In this document: one piece after another, positions 10,587 to 27,132 of the stretch
Numbering within the stretch: position 1 is the first letter of the stretch
Layout: each line of letters opens with the position of its first letter
NCBI GenBank assembly: GCA_009823395.1
Contig: CM020514.1
Coordinates: forward strand, 9,796,966 to 9,860,965
Source of the DNA: Thamnaconus septentrionalis
Lineage: Eukaryota; Chordata; Actinopteri; Tetraodontiformes; Monacanthidae
Direction: 5' to 3'
Length of the DNA stretch: 64,000 nucleotides
Position numbers and translations under genes: made by a program
Notes under the pieces: generated by a model
Database searches by the model: none
Told to the model about the DNA's origin: nothing
Seen by the model: only the letters and a program-made list of their open reading frames with translations

Positions 10587-11851
10587 GACGCAATGTCTAA
10601 AATCAGTTGCACACCACAATGGACCAGTAACGATTAGTCAAAATTTCATATGATTATTTTTTTATTGTTCAATTTTTTCTCAATCTCACACTTATTCTTG
10701 TTGTGTTGAATTTTCTATAAAAATCCAGTCTCTCTTTTTCTTTAAATTCACCGCGAAAAATATTGGCCTGAACTAGGTTCTGATTTCCCTGCACCGATGG
10801 AATGAGTCCCTCTCCAAATCTCCTTTGTCTCTTCCGGCATCAGAAATGACTCGTCTCTCAGACCCGCCGCATTTCTTTCACGTGGCCCTTTGAGCCGCTT
10901 TAAATGGCAGAAAAAAACATCCATTATTGCGATGGGTCAAGACATTCCAGCGGAACGCGACTTGCAATACGCAGAAATCTTGCATCCCTTTTGGGCATGA
11001 AAGCAGGTGCCAAAATGTTACTTGTCCTTCGTGAACATCATTTGTAGCGCCGCATGAATATCCATTCAATGGGAGTGAGGTCAGGATCAGTCCAAAGGCT
11101 GAGCTGGATGAATAATTCACAACCAGCTAAGGTTATTCTTCTCATCACCACAGGTAGAGTGTTCTTCAAGCATGTAAGGTAATTACCAAATTATTAGAGA
11201 TAAAACACATTTGTAAGAGGGATACTTCAGACACCTCACCCTGAGATAAGAAGGTTCATCAACCCTCACATTTCTGGAAATAAATGATTGATTTTTTTTT
11301 TTTTTTCACCTTAGACCACTGAGATAAATCCAAGGTCCCGTATTCCTCCCATTTTCAAATTTGTGTTTTTATTCTGGACTCCAGTTGAGCCGGGGGGTGG
11401 GGGGGGTTTCTAGAGATTGCAGGCTGTGTGTTTAGCCCTCTGTTTGCAATCACCCAACAAAAGAATGCTGGATTTTTAGCTTCTGGAAGGGAACAGAAGG
11501 AAGGCAGGTGCAGGACACTCTCAGTGGCTCAAATCAGCACTTCCCTTTGTGACATCACATGGGGATAAATGTGCACTTCATGAAATTTGTACTAGAAGAA
11601 TAAGGGCTAGTTGTGATGATCATTTATCAGAAGTTCACTGAAATGTTTGAAGAAAAAAATATTTTTTACAATGTGGGACCTTTTAAAATCCCTTATTCAT
11701 TGCTGACCCTTATTACCATGCTTTTAATTTGCAAACTACGAACATTGAAAAATAGTTCAGAGAACCTGAGAAGTTGTTTTTTTTAACCTTCTCGTCTTGT
11801 TATTCATAACTTTAAAAAAATGAAGACGACAGACTAAATAATTTTCTTTCC
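10587..11851. other. Intergenic between two convergent genes
   Basis: This holds the 3' UTR of the plus-strand C13orf42 homologue and ends at the polyadenylation signal of minus-strand RNASEH2B. T-rich tracts occur near 10660 and 11291. A TTTGTGACATCACA word lies at about 11547. No gene was recognised. Confidence 0.5.
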
Positions 11852-11857
11852 TTTATT
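11852..11857 (-). terminator. rnaseh2b: RNASEH2B polyadenylation signal
   Basis: AATAAA on the minus strand, about 20 bases after the TAA stop at 11877-11879. This implies a very short 3' UTR. Confidence 0.7.
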
Positions 11858-11876
11858 AGAAAATCAGCAACAACAT

Positions 11877-14800
11877 TTATTTCTGTTCGGCTTTGACTTT
11901 GGGGCTGAAGAACGAGGACATGGTCTTCATGCCGGTCTTGTCCACCTTGGCCAGACTTTTTTGAGCAGCAGTCATCTTCTTGGGCGGCTGAAAGGAAAAT
12001 CAACAGTGTAGCTCAGCAACGTTGCCCAGAGGAAGCACGGACTTTGTTACAGGCTGCTGAGTTCAATTTGAACTGAGAGAAAGCAGGTTGTTCTTTTTTA
12101 ATTCCAGGCGGAGAAACACTTTGAGTCAAGCAGAGCCCAAAGAGGAAGACCAGCAACCCTCACAATCACTGAAGCACCGAGCGGCGAATCATGACTGAGA
12201 AGATCGCTTTAACTTGAAATTCACAAACTTCTCTGTTTACACTCACTTTCCGCGAAAAGTCTGCACTGTTGAATTTGGTGTAATCCTCTCCCGCCTCTAC
12301 CGGAGTGTCTGAAAGTTTCCGTTTCTGCCAAAGGAAGGAAGATGAGATGCTTTTTGAGGACAAGAGGCTTTTGAGCTGCAGAAACAAGGACCGCTAGCTG
12401 GAATGACCCTACACTGATTAGGAGGGCGCAGGATGACAATCTGATACAAGGTTAAAAAAAAAAAAAGTGCAAAAGCAACAACATTGCTGAAGGTGAGGAG
12501 GTCTACAGAGAGCAGCGCTTCCTTCAGAGGCTGCATTAAGGAGTGTTTGTTTCTTCCACTACCTTGCTGGGGGGCTCCGTCTCTTTGGGGCTGGTGATTT
12601 CTGGCAACCTGGAGAAGAGGAGCACACAGTCTGCACGAGCGCCACACTTTCAACTCTGGAAAATGTTGATGTGCTGCTGTGGGTTGCGTGAACCTACTGC
12701 AGGTGTTTGAGGAGAGCTTTGCTCAGGTCCTCACTGATGTACTCCGATATCAGACCGTGGGCAAAGCGCAAAAAGTCCTCTGTGTCGGGAAAAACACGGC
12801 AGAAGGAAAACAGCAAGTTTGTGTCAGATCGCGCAGCATAATAGTGCAATATTGCTGCCACCTATTGGCCAGCTGTGGCTCTGCAAATGCAAAAAGGAAT
12901 AAAAGCGTGGAATTCAGGCCTGTAAATAAAATTAAAATATCCTTAAGTCTGAGTTTACTGTTAATTATTTACCCTCATTGTGGTCGGATTCTGTCTTCAC
13001 TCTGATGTATGTTGTGGATTTGACCCCTTCTCCCACTGAGATGTTTTTCATCTTCAGTGCAGTAACAATCCTCTCCACCTGTTTCAGCATGTGGACAAAT
13101 TATTTGTTTGATATCATATTTATATTATTAGTTTATTACATTGACTTAAAGCGGTACCGTGTATCTTTTCTTTTGTTTTTTAAGATTTAGCATAGTAAAG
13201 AGGAACATGTACCTTTTTCTTCAACCAACTCAGCGTCCTCTCTTGACTGTATCGGTGAAACTTCATCTGTCCCACCTCTGGACACAAAAAGAATTTGGCG
13301 TTTACCAGAAAGGTTTTGCACATATAAACATCTCCACTCCTTGAAGCACAATTTTGTCTTTGATCTGCTTTTTTTAAATGAGTGTTACCCTTTTCCTCTG
13401 CGACGTGGTGCAGGGAGGCCAGAGAACGTGCGCAGCTCAGCAGCCTGGTGCAAGCTGGGAATTCTTCATCCATGACGACTTGATCCACAGGCTGGAACTT
13501 CCCCTGAGTGCCAAGGTACAAAGCAGATTCTTATTAACTTGGATCTATTATAAAAAAAACAAAAAAACAAAAAAAGCCCCCAAAATACGGAACCATTCTC
13601 ACCACTGTGAAAGCTTAAAAGAGCAAAACCAAATAAATGAAGAAGTCAAATCTGACACCTTCTCCCAACTATGGAAGACATTAGAGAGGAAAACTCTGGA
13701 AACTTCATTGGAAACTTACAGTGAAGCTCTCCTTGGAAGATCAATACAGATGTGTTTCTTACCTCAGTGCTAGATTTATTCAAGTAGGGCAAGATCAGAA
13801 ACAGAGGATCCATCGGTGTCACAAAGAGAAGACGTCCATCTGTTTGATGATAAAACCCAAGCATGAGGAAAGAAACTGGGAGTGGACTGGTGAATCTATC
13901 ATAGCAACAGACGTCAGCCGGTAGATTTTGAGTGTTTAATGTGTGGTATTATTTTTTTGCCAACAGTCGATGGTGACATCACTTAAGCACATTTTACTGG
14001 AAATATGTCACTGTCAAACTTTGAAGACAGAGAAATTCTCCAGAAGAAGCCTATCTAAAGATGCATTGATGATGTCAGTTGAGTTTATGATTCACGATTT
14101 ACCCTTGTTCTGGTCCAAGTTACTGGTTGTAAATAGTAGTTACAGTTGCAGTGTGTACATATACACGTATACTATTGTTCAGCAAAGAGAAAAGTCACCT
14201 TTCCTTACTTTTTTCACCTGCTTCTCTTCTCTATTCAATGCTTTGTAATGTCAAAAATGACTCTGATACCTTTTCCAGGTTAGTGACAACACCCCCAGCC
14301 AAGTGACCCTTGTATAGTCTTGTTTTGGCTTCTTCCAGGTATGTAGCACCATTTTAAACAAGAAAGAGTTTAGTGAGCGGGTGTACACTGAGGGCTTAGT
14401 CTGTCAATTTCTGGGGAGCTGATGCACCTGTCATGTTAATATTCGTGGTATCACTGGTATCAGAGGTAAAAATAAATAAATAAATAAATTTTAAAAATGC
14501 TGCTGGGGTTTTCTGACCTATACTATGTCCCTTCAGTGGTTGAACAGTGATGAGAAACTAAACTGACCTTTCTGAACAGTCTGTCCGACGAACCAGGAGT
14601 GGAAATCATCCTCAAAGGCCTTGACCTCAAACAGCTGAACATCCCCGCTGCTCAGCATATACAGAGAAGCTGCACCTGCACAGTGAAGAAATAGAGAACT
14701 ATGTGACTTTCAACATGGCAGCAGCTTCTTCTGCCGTAGCTGGAAGAAGTGAAAATCAGCTGAAACTGACAGGATTTCACACGTTTCCAACATTTATTTT

Positions 14801-15819
14801 GTTTGCTGACCAAACACTTAGATGGATGTCTTTTGTATAATCTAAATACTGCTTAGTTCACAATTTAAAATGACCTATCATGATCATTATTCTTAGAGTT
14901 CATAATGACAATGAGTTAGAGGGTGCACAAAATACATTAGAGATTCATAGCTTCATAGCATAGCATAGCTTACCTTCACTTGGTCTGTAGTAAAAAAAAA
15001 AAAAAAAAAAAAGCGCATTTATCGACCTTCGGTATAGAGCAGGTATGGACAAACGTCGAACTTAAGTAAATTATATTAATAGTCAGTAAGTATTAAAATT
15101 GCTGTATTTCATCAGTGTTCAGTGTTATAAGAGTCGTTCGATAAAGACCGAAATATTGTTGGGCTTTTAAGACAGATATTTTGTTCATTAATTGACATTA
15201 AAGCACGTTTTCTACCTATCCCGGGATAACTTTTATTGAGAAACTGACCCCCTGTGTCAAATTTTAGAAGCCGTTGTGGCCCACGAGTCAAAAGTTTGCA
15301 CACCCCTGGTTTAGAGTGATCACGTGATAACAGGAAGCCCTTAGTCGCAGATCCTAAAACAGTCAGACCTGTGGAGGGATTCTTTAGTCTCACAAACGCT
15401 GGCGGCTCCTTCTCGTCAGTCTGTGTATCCATGGCAGAGTCTGCGAACACAAAGATCACCGGTATAATTAATGACATTCATCTGGCCCCACATAACATCC
15501 TCAAACTGACGGTGGTTGGATGACGGTGAGTTAAGCGAGGTTAGTGTACATTACAACTGAGTCAGAAAGCTTAGCTGCAATTTATAATTTTTGGTTGCAA
15601 ATCTAAGAACAACGTTAGCAAATATGTTGGTCTAACAACGGTAGTAGTAACGTTTTTGCATTTAAGCGTGGCACAAATGCATCAGCTAACTTTGTCATTA
15701 TATTATTAGTTGCTTTGTAACAGTTAGCTTTGCCAGTACACAGTATTTTACCTACCAGTCGCAATGACAACCCAGCTGTCATTTTGTACATTTGGCGCCC
15801 GCTTCTTTTTAGTTGCCAT
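11877..15819 (-). CDS. rnaseh2b: RNase H2 subunit B
   Basis: Eleven coding exons join in frame to 307 codons plus TAA (human 312): 15756-15819, 15369-15440, 14568-14675, 13763-13839, 13389-13503, 13213-13277, 12973-13078, 12698-12779, 12563-12608, 12247-12324 and 11877-11987. All introns are GT-AG. RNASEH2B is a non-catalytic subunit of nuclear RNase H2, which excises ribonucleotides from DNA and degrades RNA-DNA hybrids; human mutations cause Aicardi-Goutieres syndrome. Blocks shared with human include LFEVKAFEDDFHSWFVGQ, FVTPMDPLFLILPYL, GKFQPVDQVVMDEEFP, SQERTLSWLKKK, FAHGLISEYI, VEAGEDYTKFN and MTAAQKSLAKVDKTGMKTM. The C-terminus MKTMSSFF aligns with the human PCNA-binding motif MKSIDTFF. 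The first-exon donor GTAGGT is used, because the nearby GTAAAA would put exon 2 in a frame that stops. The N-terminus MATKKKRAPNVQNDSW is shorter than in human. Confidence 0.97.
14993..15012. repeat. Poly(A) tract in an RNASEH2B intron
   Basis: A run of about 20 A residues in intron 2. No associated retroposon body was recognised on its 5' side. Confidence 0.85.
15040..15308. mobile_element. hAT-type MITE in intron 2 of RNASEH2B
   Basis: The left end is CAGGTATGGACAAACGTCG and the right end AAGTTTGCACACCCCTG. The flanking octamers GTATAGAG and GTTTAGAG match at 7 of 8 positions, indicating an 8-base target duplication. The right half shares TGTGTCAAATTTTAGAAG and TTGTGGCCCACGAGTC with the copies at 3027-3113 and 41815-42177. 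There is no transposase frame in its 269 bases. Confidence 0.88.
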
Positions 15820-15975
15820 AATCTGAACTTTGGTTGTGTGCGCGTGGTTTGTCCCGTTATTTGACTAAAGATGGAGTTGCTGTTATTGTTGTTTTGACTG
15901 ACGGACACTCGTTTGACCGCATGCGCTCCGAAAAGGCGCCTCTCTGCTCACTTCCGGTTCCTGTCAAACACGGAC
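15820..15975 (-). promoter_or_regulatory. rnaseh2b: RNASEH2B promoter region
   Basis: Immediately upstream of the start codon lies a CpG-containing, TATA-less stretch. An NRF1-like CGCATGCGC at 15918-15926 and an ETS-like CTTCCGG at 15951-15957 are typical of housekeeping promoters. The transcription start itself cannot be placed from sequence alone. Confidence 0.55.
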
Positions 15976-21503
<5,528 letters not shown>

Positions 21504-22148
21504 AGGCGTTTTTCCTTAGGCTCGCGAGGTAACATCTCGGTACGGTACGGGTCGGCATTTCCACGAACCCCAGCACATTCCCAGGGGTTACGATTTTGGT
21601 ACCTGCCTTGTTGGGGTCCATGCTCTGCTTGTGTTGTGTTCGCTGGCAGCAAAACTTAAGAGGCGGCGATTCTGACTCGCAAGTTTCGTAAGTTTCACTC
21701 CTTATAGCAATTTTAACGCTGCTAGCTTGTTCACACCGGTCGAATAGAGCTGTTGCTGGTTTGTGCTTTGTGTGGACTTAAGTTGTGCGGATCTTCTTGT
21801 TTAATAATAAACAACTGTGAGACTCAGGCGATCGTGATCGTTTCAGCGTCTACATTTTCTCTTCTAGGACAGTGTTTTGATACAAGTCAACAGTATTAAA
21901 CAAAATCATTCTAATCCCTACGAAAATGTCTTGCACAAAACAAAACCATGGTTAATACAAAAAGTGAATCCTTTGGTTTCGGGGACACGGGAGGCACAAA
22001 AAACGTCCAAAGACCATCGGTTCGCCTTGCAACCGTGACTCCGCCCACGCTCAGGTACTGGTCAGGCTTATGGAAATACCTTTCAACCGAGCTGTCCCGT
22101 ACCGTGAACGGCTGGCACTAGCCGCGCAGGGCTAGTAGAAAAACGCCT
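21504..22148. mobile_element. Non-autonomous PIF/Harbinger-type element
   Basis: The 645-base element has the termini AGGCGTTTTTCC and GAAAAACGCCT, flanked by a perfect TTA on each side (21501-21503 and 22149-22151). A 3-base TWA duplication is characteristic of PIF/Harbinger. Subterminal GGTACGG words and their complements occur near both ends. There is no transposase or Myb-like frame. Confidence 0.8.
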
Positions 22149-22185
22149 TTAGGTCACGAAAACACCCCCCGCTAGGTGTTGTTCC

Positions 22186-22508
22186 TGTCACAGTCTCCAA
22201 GCCAACAATCTGCGCATGTGATCTTGATCACCAACAATCTTCGCCTGTGATCTGCACTGTCTTTATTAACCAGTCTCCCGTGTTCCCCCGTTGCCAGATT
22301 ATCTGCTTTTCCTTGTGCCAGTAATCCAGCGGTTATCTCCCTGTTGTTCTGCTCCTTCGTTCTCCTGTTGACTACCGACGCCGATCCTGCCTGCCTCCGT
22401 CTCCGCTTGCACTGGCTCTCCACCTTGGACTGTCTGACTTCCCGCACTAATAAACACTTTAAACTGCATCAGTGTTTGTCGTGCATTTGAGTCCACCAAC
22501 ACCTGACA
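22186..22508 (+). mobile_element. Solo LTR of a retrotransposon
   Basis: The 323-base unit starts TGTCACAG and ends ACCTGACA, so it begins with TG, ends with CA and has the short inverted repeat TGTCA/TGACA. It is flanked on both sides by the 5-base duplication GTTCC (22181-22185 and 22509-22513). An AATAAA near 22449 gives the R-region polyadenylation signal and orients it on the plus strand. No second LTR or internal coding region is present, so it was left by LTR-LTR recombination. A 5-base duplication fits Gypsy-type or retroviral-like integrases; the family is not determined. Confidence 0.88.
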
Positions 22509-22513
22509 GTTCC

Positions 22514-25500
22514 AGCCTTATTTTTCCCTTTTTTTTGTCTAATTACTGTCACATGGACAAGTAAAAAAAGCATCTGTTCTATCTAGGAGGCTAAAACCAA
22601 ACTTTTTGCAGGAGGAAGTAAGTAGAGGGCCAAGTTTGCTGTTTTCTGAATGCTCGTAGAGATCATTGGACGATGAATCACACGAGGCTGCACAGCTAGA
22701 GTCTGGAATGAAAAATAATGATCAGAAAATACTGAACCTCTAATTTGCTTATTTGAAGATTTCGTGGATTTGTTGTTCGTATTCAGTAATGATTTTTCCC
22801 CTCAATAATTAACCCAAGTGTTTATTTTTCTCACAGACTTAAAAGTGAGGAAGTTCTGGACAGAAGGTGATGGCAGGCTGAGGGAGTCTCAAGCCTTCAG
22901 CTTACCTCATAAGATGGATTGACCTGGCCCCTTCAGAAAATAACTGGTCAGTTCTTTTAATGAAATTGTTTCCGTGATGGATCTACGCTCTCATGTCTCA
23001 ACTGTCATTTTTCCACTCGACTAAAACGACTCCTGTCATGATTTCAGCGTCGCGCCGGGCGGATTTTGTGACCAAGGTTTTTTGGGGTTTTGTTTTTTTG
23101 CGCATTGGCATTTTTAAACATAATCATTTTTAAGTAATGCACGAAATGGTTTGCGTCAGCAAATATTTATATAGGGACATGAGTGGATGGAGTGTATGTG
23201 TGTGTGTGTGTGTACGTGTATGTGTGACTTCATTATTCGTGACCAGACGGACCGAGCGGCTATTCATGAAGTGGCGGTTTTGGCAAATTTCCACCGGATG
23301 ACAACTTCAATGCCAACACGTCGGCATCGGTGTGTGAAATAAAGCTCCTCTATCTGCACAATAGCTGGAGTCGGGGGGCTTTCATCTCGGTGGAGGATCA
23401 GTAATTACTCACCAGACTGGACCCCAACTCACAGTCTGGACGCTGTCCTTGGCTTCTCAGCGAGAGGGGGTCTTGGCATGAAGCAGCCAAGTGTAATGTA
23501 ATCAAAAAGAGAAGAAGAGGAAAGAAAGCAAAAGGCAGGACCGTAAACCTGGTGGCATGATGTCATCACTATGAGACACTGGCGTGATATCATAATGATG
23601 AGGTAATAGCGAGAGCGGCGTGTGAGTTTATGAGCTTGGCACACGCTCAGTTTACCGTCAGCCCGCTGCAACGGGGTACTAATGAGAATGGATGGCGTGC
23701 CTCGAGCGGCCCATGTGTCCGTGTGAGCGAGGGCACACATGTTCACACTGCTATAAGTTGATGGTTATTGGCTGAACGACGGGGATCCGATGACCTCCAG
23801 GTACTGGGGGCGGTGGGGCCCGGGTGCGCGAGGTCAACAAGTTTCCCATGTTTCTGATTCATGTTTCCACTGACCAATGCTGTCCGTCAGACACACTCTC
23901 ATGAGCCAGCCCAGATCCAGACGATCACTCATCAGATGAGTATCAGTGAGCTGGACTCACTTATCCCTGCCGTGTGAGTGTGTGTGTGGGTGGGTGGTTG
24001 GTGGTGGTCTCTGAGACGGCGTTCAATGTCGTGAGAGAAAAGTGATGTGCAACAAAGACCAAGGTTCCCAGATTTCCTTTGTCTGACTCATTTTTCGCTC
24101 CACGAAAGAAGAAATAGAATCAAAATGACCCCCAAAAATGTATGTAGTATATGGAAAACAAGCAAAGCATCAATCAATATAATAAAAAAAACAGAACGAA
24201 TCAATGGTGTTAATGTAGCTCAGTGGATACAAGATTAAAACAACCTAAATCAGGCACGTAACATTCAGATAAAAGACTTTTTTTGGGGGGGGGGTTTAAC
24301 ATTTGACAATCATTTTATATTTTATAACCGCTATCATTTAACCTCAAGGTCAAAAATAATCAACTCACATACATTTTTATTTTATATTTTATATGACACT
24401 TATTGTGACATTTAAAAACGTTTTTTTTCCTTTTCTTAAAATCTAAATTTCAGATTTAAAGTAAACTACAGGATTTGGGATTTGCTTTTTTCTGATGTGG
24501 CTGATTTAAAGAATAAATCTTTCATTTTAGGCGCAGTCATTCTGCTGACTAAACATCACAGTCATCAAATCATCCAATCACCCAACTAACCAAGCAACCA
24601 ATAAACAAACAGTGTACTCACACACACAGCCCACACAATGTTCTGGCTGGCGTGGGCATAATATCAAGCTGTAGAAGGGGGATGGGGGTGGGGTCATTAT
24701 TGAAAACCTCAAGCTGAGACACCAAATAAAATTAAAATAAAGTTAATGTCTATCTAGCCCAGGGGGATACAGAGCACCACTCACAGGTGCACGTATTTGC
24801 CAAGTAACACTTACAAATCTGATGCTTGCTGGAAAAAAATAAAAATGGGGCAAAGCGTGCTCTACTTTTTCCCAGTTACCGGGGTTTTAGGGGAGTTCCT
24901 CCACATATGTGAGTCACAATTTAACAATAGGTGCAACACAGAGCTCACACCCCTTCTGGGACCAAGTTCCCATTAACGAACTGGAGGGCTCCTGTAAAAC
25001 AGTTTAAATCCTACAGCTGACAGTAGCATTTGGCAGGCTAGAGTGAGAATATTCTTCTTACATCCAGGCACATATGGGGAATGTTTTTTTTCAATCTCAT
25101 TTAGAACAGCTACGCACGGGCAGGGAGGCTGTGTAAAGCGGAAAAGCAGACGCACACTTGCATAAACTGCCAGATTAATACAATCCTTGTAAAACTCTGC
25201 TGGAACGCCGCGAATGACTGACGGGTTAAATGTCCCGGCAAACCAGGATCCTGCCGCATCTAATTCACATTCGATTATTCAATTGGTTTTGTTCTTAGTT
25301 TGTAATTGGCTTCCAAATTTGACGTCCCCCAATTTGCAAATGTAACCTGTCGTCTGACTGTCAATTACGGACACGCTGGAGTGAAAGTGTGAGCTCACCG
25401 AAAACGATCCCATGTGCCAAAGTCACCCTGCAGAAATGACATCATGGATAATGATGTCATCCCAGGATTCCAGACCCCTCTCCCTTTCCCGCTTAAATGC

Positions 25501-26901
25501 TTTTAGGCTCGGCTGCACACACGGGCACGCGCGCGCACACACACACACACACACTGACGCGTGTGCGTGTTTAGTGCTGCGCACATAAACCCACTCGAGG
25601 AGCCTCACCCAAGACTGAGTCGTGATATAAACAAGACAACAGATGCGATAAGGATGTCATTTGGCTTCCGAACAAGGAAAGCAAGCCTCCAGAACTAAAA
25701 AATTTTTTTAAAAAGAAACTTGATAATAGGCTTGTAAAGCATACAGTTACTGTCAAAAGCTCCAACAGTTTTATAAATTCTCAAAAATCTCATTTAAATC
25801 TAAATTCATGATTGCAACTTATTTATGAAACAACACTAAGTCTGTGCAATTTAGTTTTCATACATGCAAAATTTACTTTAGCATTGTCTCATTGTAGTCA
25901 GAGATCAGGAATTCACCCATTTGTGATGTCACAAAGGACATAACTACCTCTCATTGGTTGGTCATAATGATACATTTAATGCAGAAGGCTTTTAACAGAG
26001 GGCTAAATATACAGTTTTCAGAAGATATAAGAAGGTTTTTTTTTGTTTATTTTTAGAATTGCACAGTCAGCAGTAGCAAAACCTCTCTACCTATCAAATG
26101 TGAAAGTGCTGTGAATCATCTAAGTTAATTTGACTGTCCATACACTCCTCTAAATATCAATTTAGATAAACTGGACCGAAATGTTCTAGTATTATGATGG
26201 TAGCAGCAAATTGCAGTTAAATTAACTAGCCACCCTAACCATACCTCCTTTTGTCACTCTCTTACCAGGCCTGGCAGCCCCCCCGCCCCTTCTTCCCGTG
26301 GGCTCAGTGCCCAGTGCCTGACCTTAGTAAATACGTGGCTAATTTGAAGCATGTGGTGGCAAATTGGAAACACTGAGCTTTTAGAACTGTGGACTTTTCC
26401 TTTTGCACATGCTAATTCTTCCCAGGAGATCCCATCAGATGAAATGACCCAAAACAGGTCAATGTTGGGGTGACATTTGGGCCCACGGGTGGAGGGAATG
26501 GAGGGGTTGGGGTACGGGCGGGGTGTTTGAATGGCAGACAAAGAGTGGAGGAAACTTAAGGAAAGAAGGGTTATAATACAACAACAATAATGGCTATTAT
26601 ATATCTCATTTATTGATCAGGACACTCAATGTTAGTGTACACAATACAAAGTTCAAAACATAATCAAAATGCAAACCATAAGAGGAAAGTAATAACGCAC
26701 AGCAACGGGGTTATTTCAATGCCCAAATTAAAGGCAATATGCCTGTGAATGGTGAGTTTTACTGCAAGGTTTGATTTGAAGGGAGGGTCAAGCAAGCAGT
26801 TGGAAGTGTGTATTCAATGAATGAGGAAGACCAGAGAATCTTTCCGGTTATATTCGTGTGAAAGAATTCAGTAAGGTACAGATGGGCCACGGTTGCTGGT
26901 G
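22514..26901. other. Gene-poor interval, no gene recognised
   Basis: Mostly unique non-coding sequence with short GT and AC runs (for example 23194-23212 and 25527-25553), a G run at 24285-24293 and several TGATGTCA words. A 23-base palindrome is listed separately. No exon was recognised. Confidence 0.5.
25437..25459. promoter_or_regulatory. Perfect palindrome of two ATF/CREB-like octamers
   Basis: TGACATCAT and ATGATGTCA form perfect 9-base arms around the 5-base spacer GGATA. Each arm holds the octamer TGATGTCA, a variant of the CRE/AP-1 class TGACGTCA. The same geometry recurs at 31523-31545. A regulatory role is inferred. Confidence 0.35.
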
Positions 26902-27132
26902 CTAGAGCTGGGCGTCATCTGCATAGCGATGAAAGTTGATGAAACTTGTATTGCCTAAAAGAAGGAGAAGCCCAGAACCTTGGGGTTGAAGCGATGGCTG
27001 GGATGTCGACTTTTTCAGTTGGACTTTCTGACTTCTACCAGAACGATATGATATAAACCGATCCTGGGGTTGGTTAGATAATCTAGTGGCAGCTAGCCTG
27101 TTGATTATGACGCTACGGTAGATTGCGTCAAA
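26902..27132 (-). mobile_element. Decayed LINE reverse transcriptase fragment
   Basis: The minus-strand frame contains FDAIYRSVIINRLAATRL, then DRFISYRSGRSQKVQL and NFHRYADDAQL before a stop. This matches the layout of L2/CR1-like LINE reverse transcriptases: FDTVNH, then WFxSYLSGR, then the catalytic YADDTQLY. The loop normally reading GVPQGSVLGPLLF is degraded to QGSGLLLLL, so the copy is inactive. No LINE 5' part or 3' tail was identified in the flanks. Confidence 0.75.
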
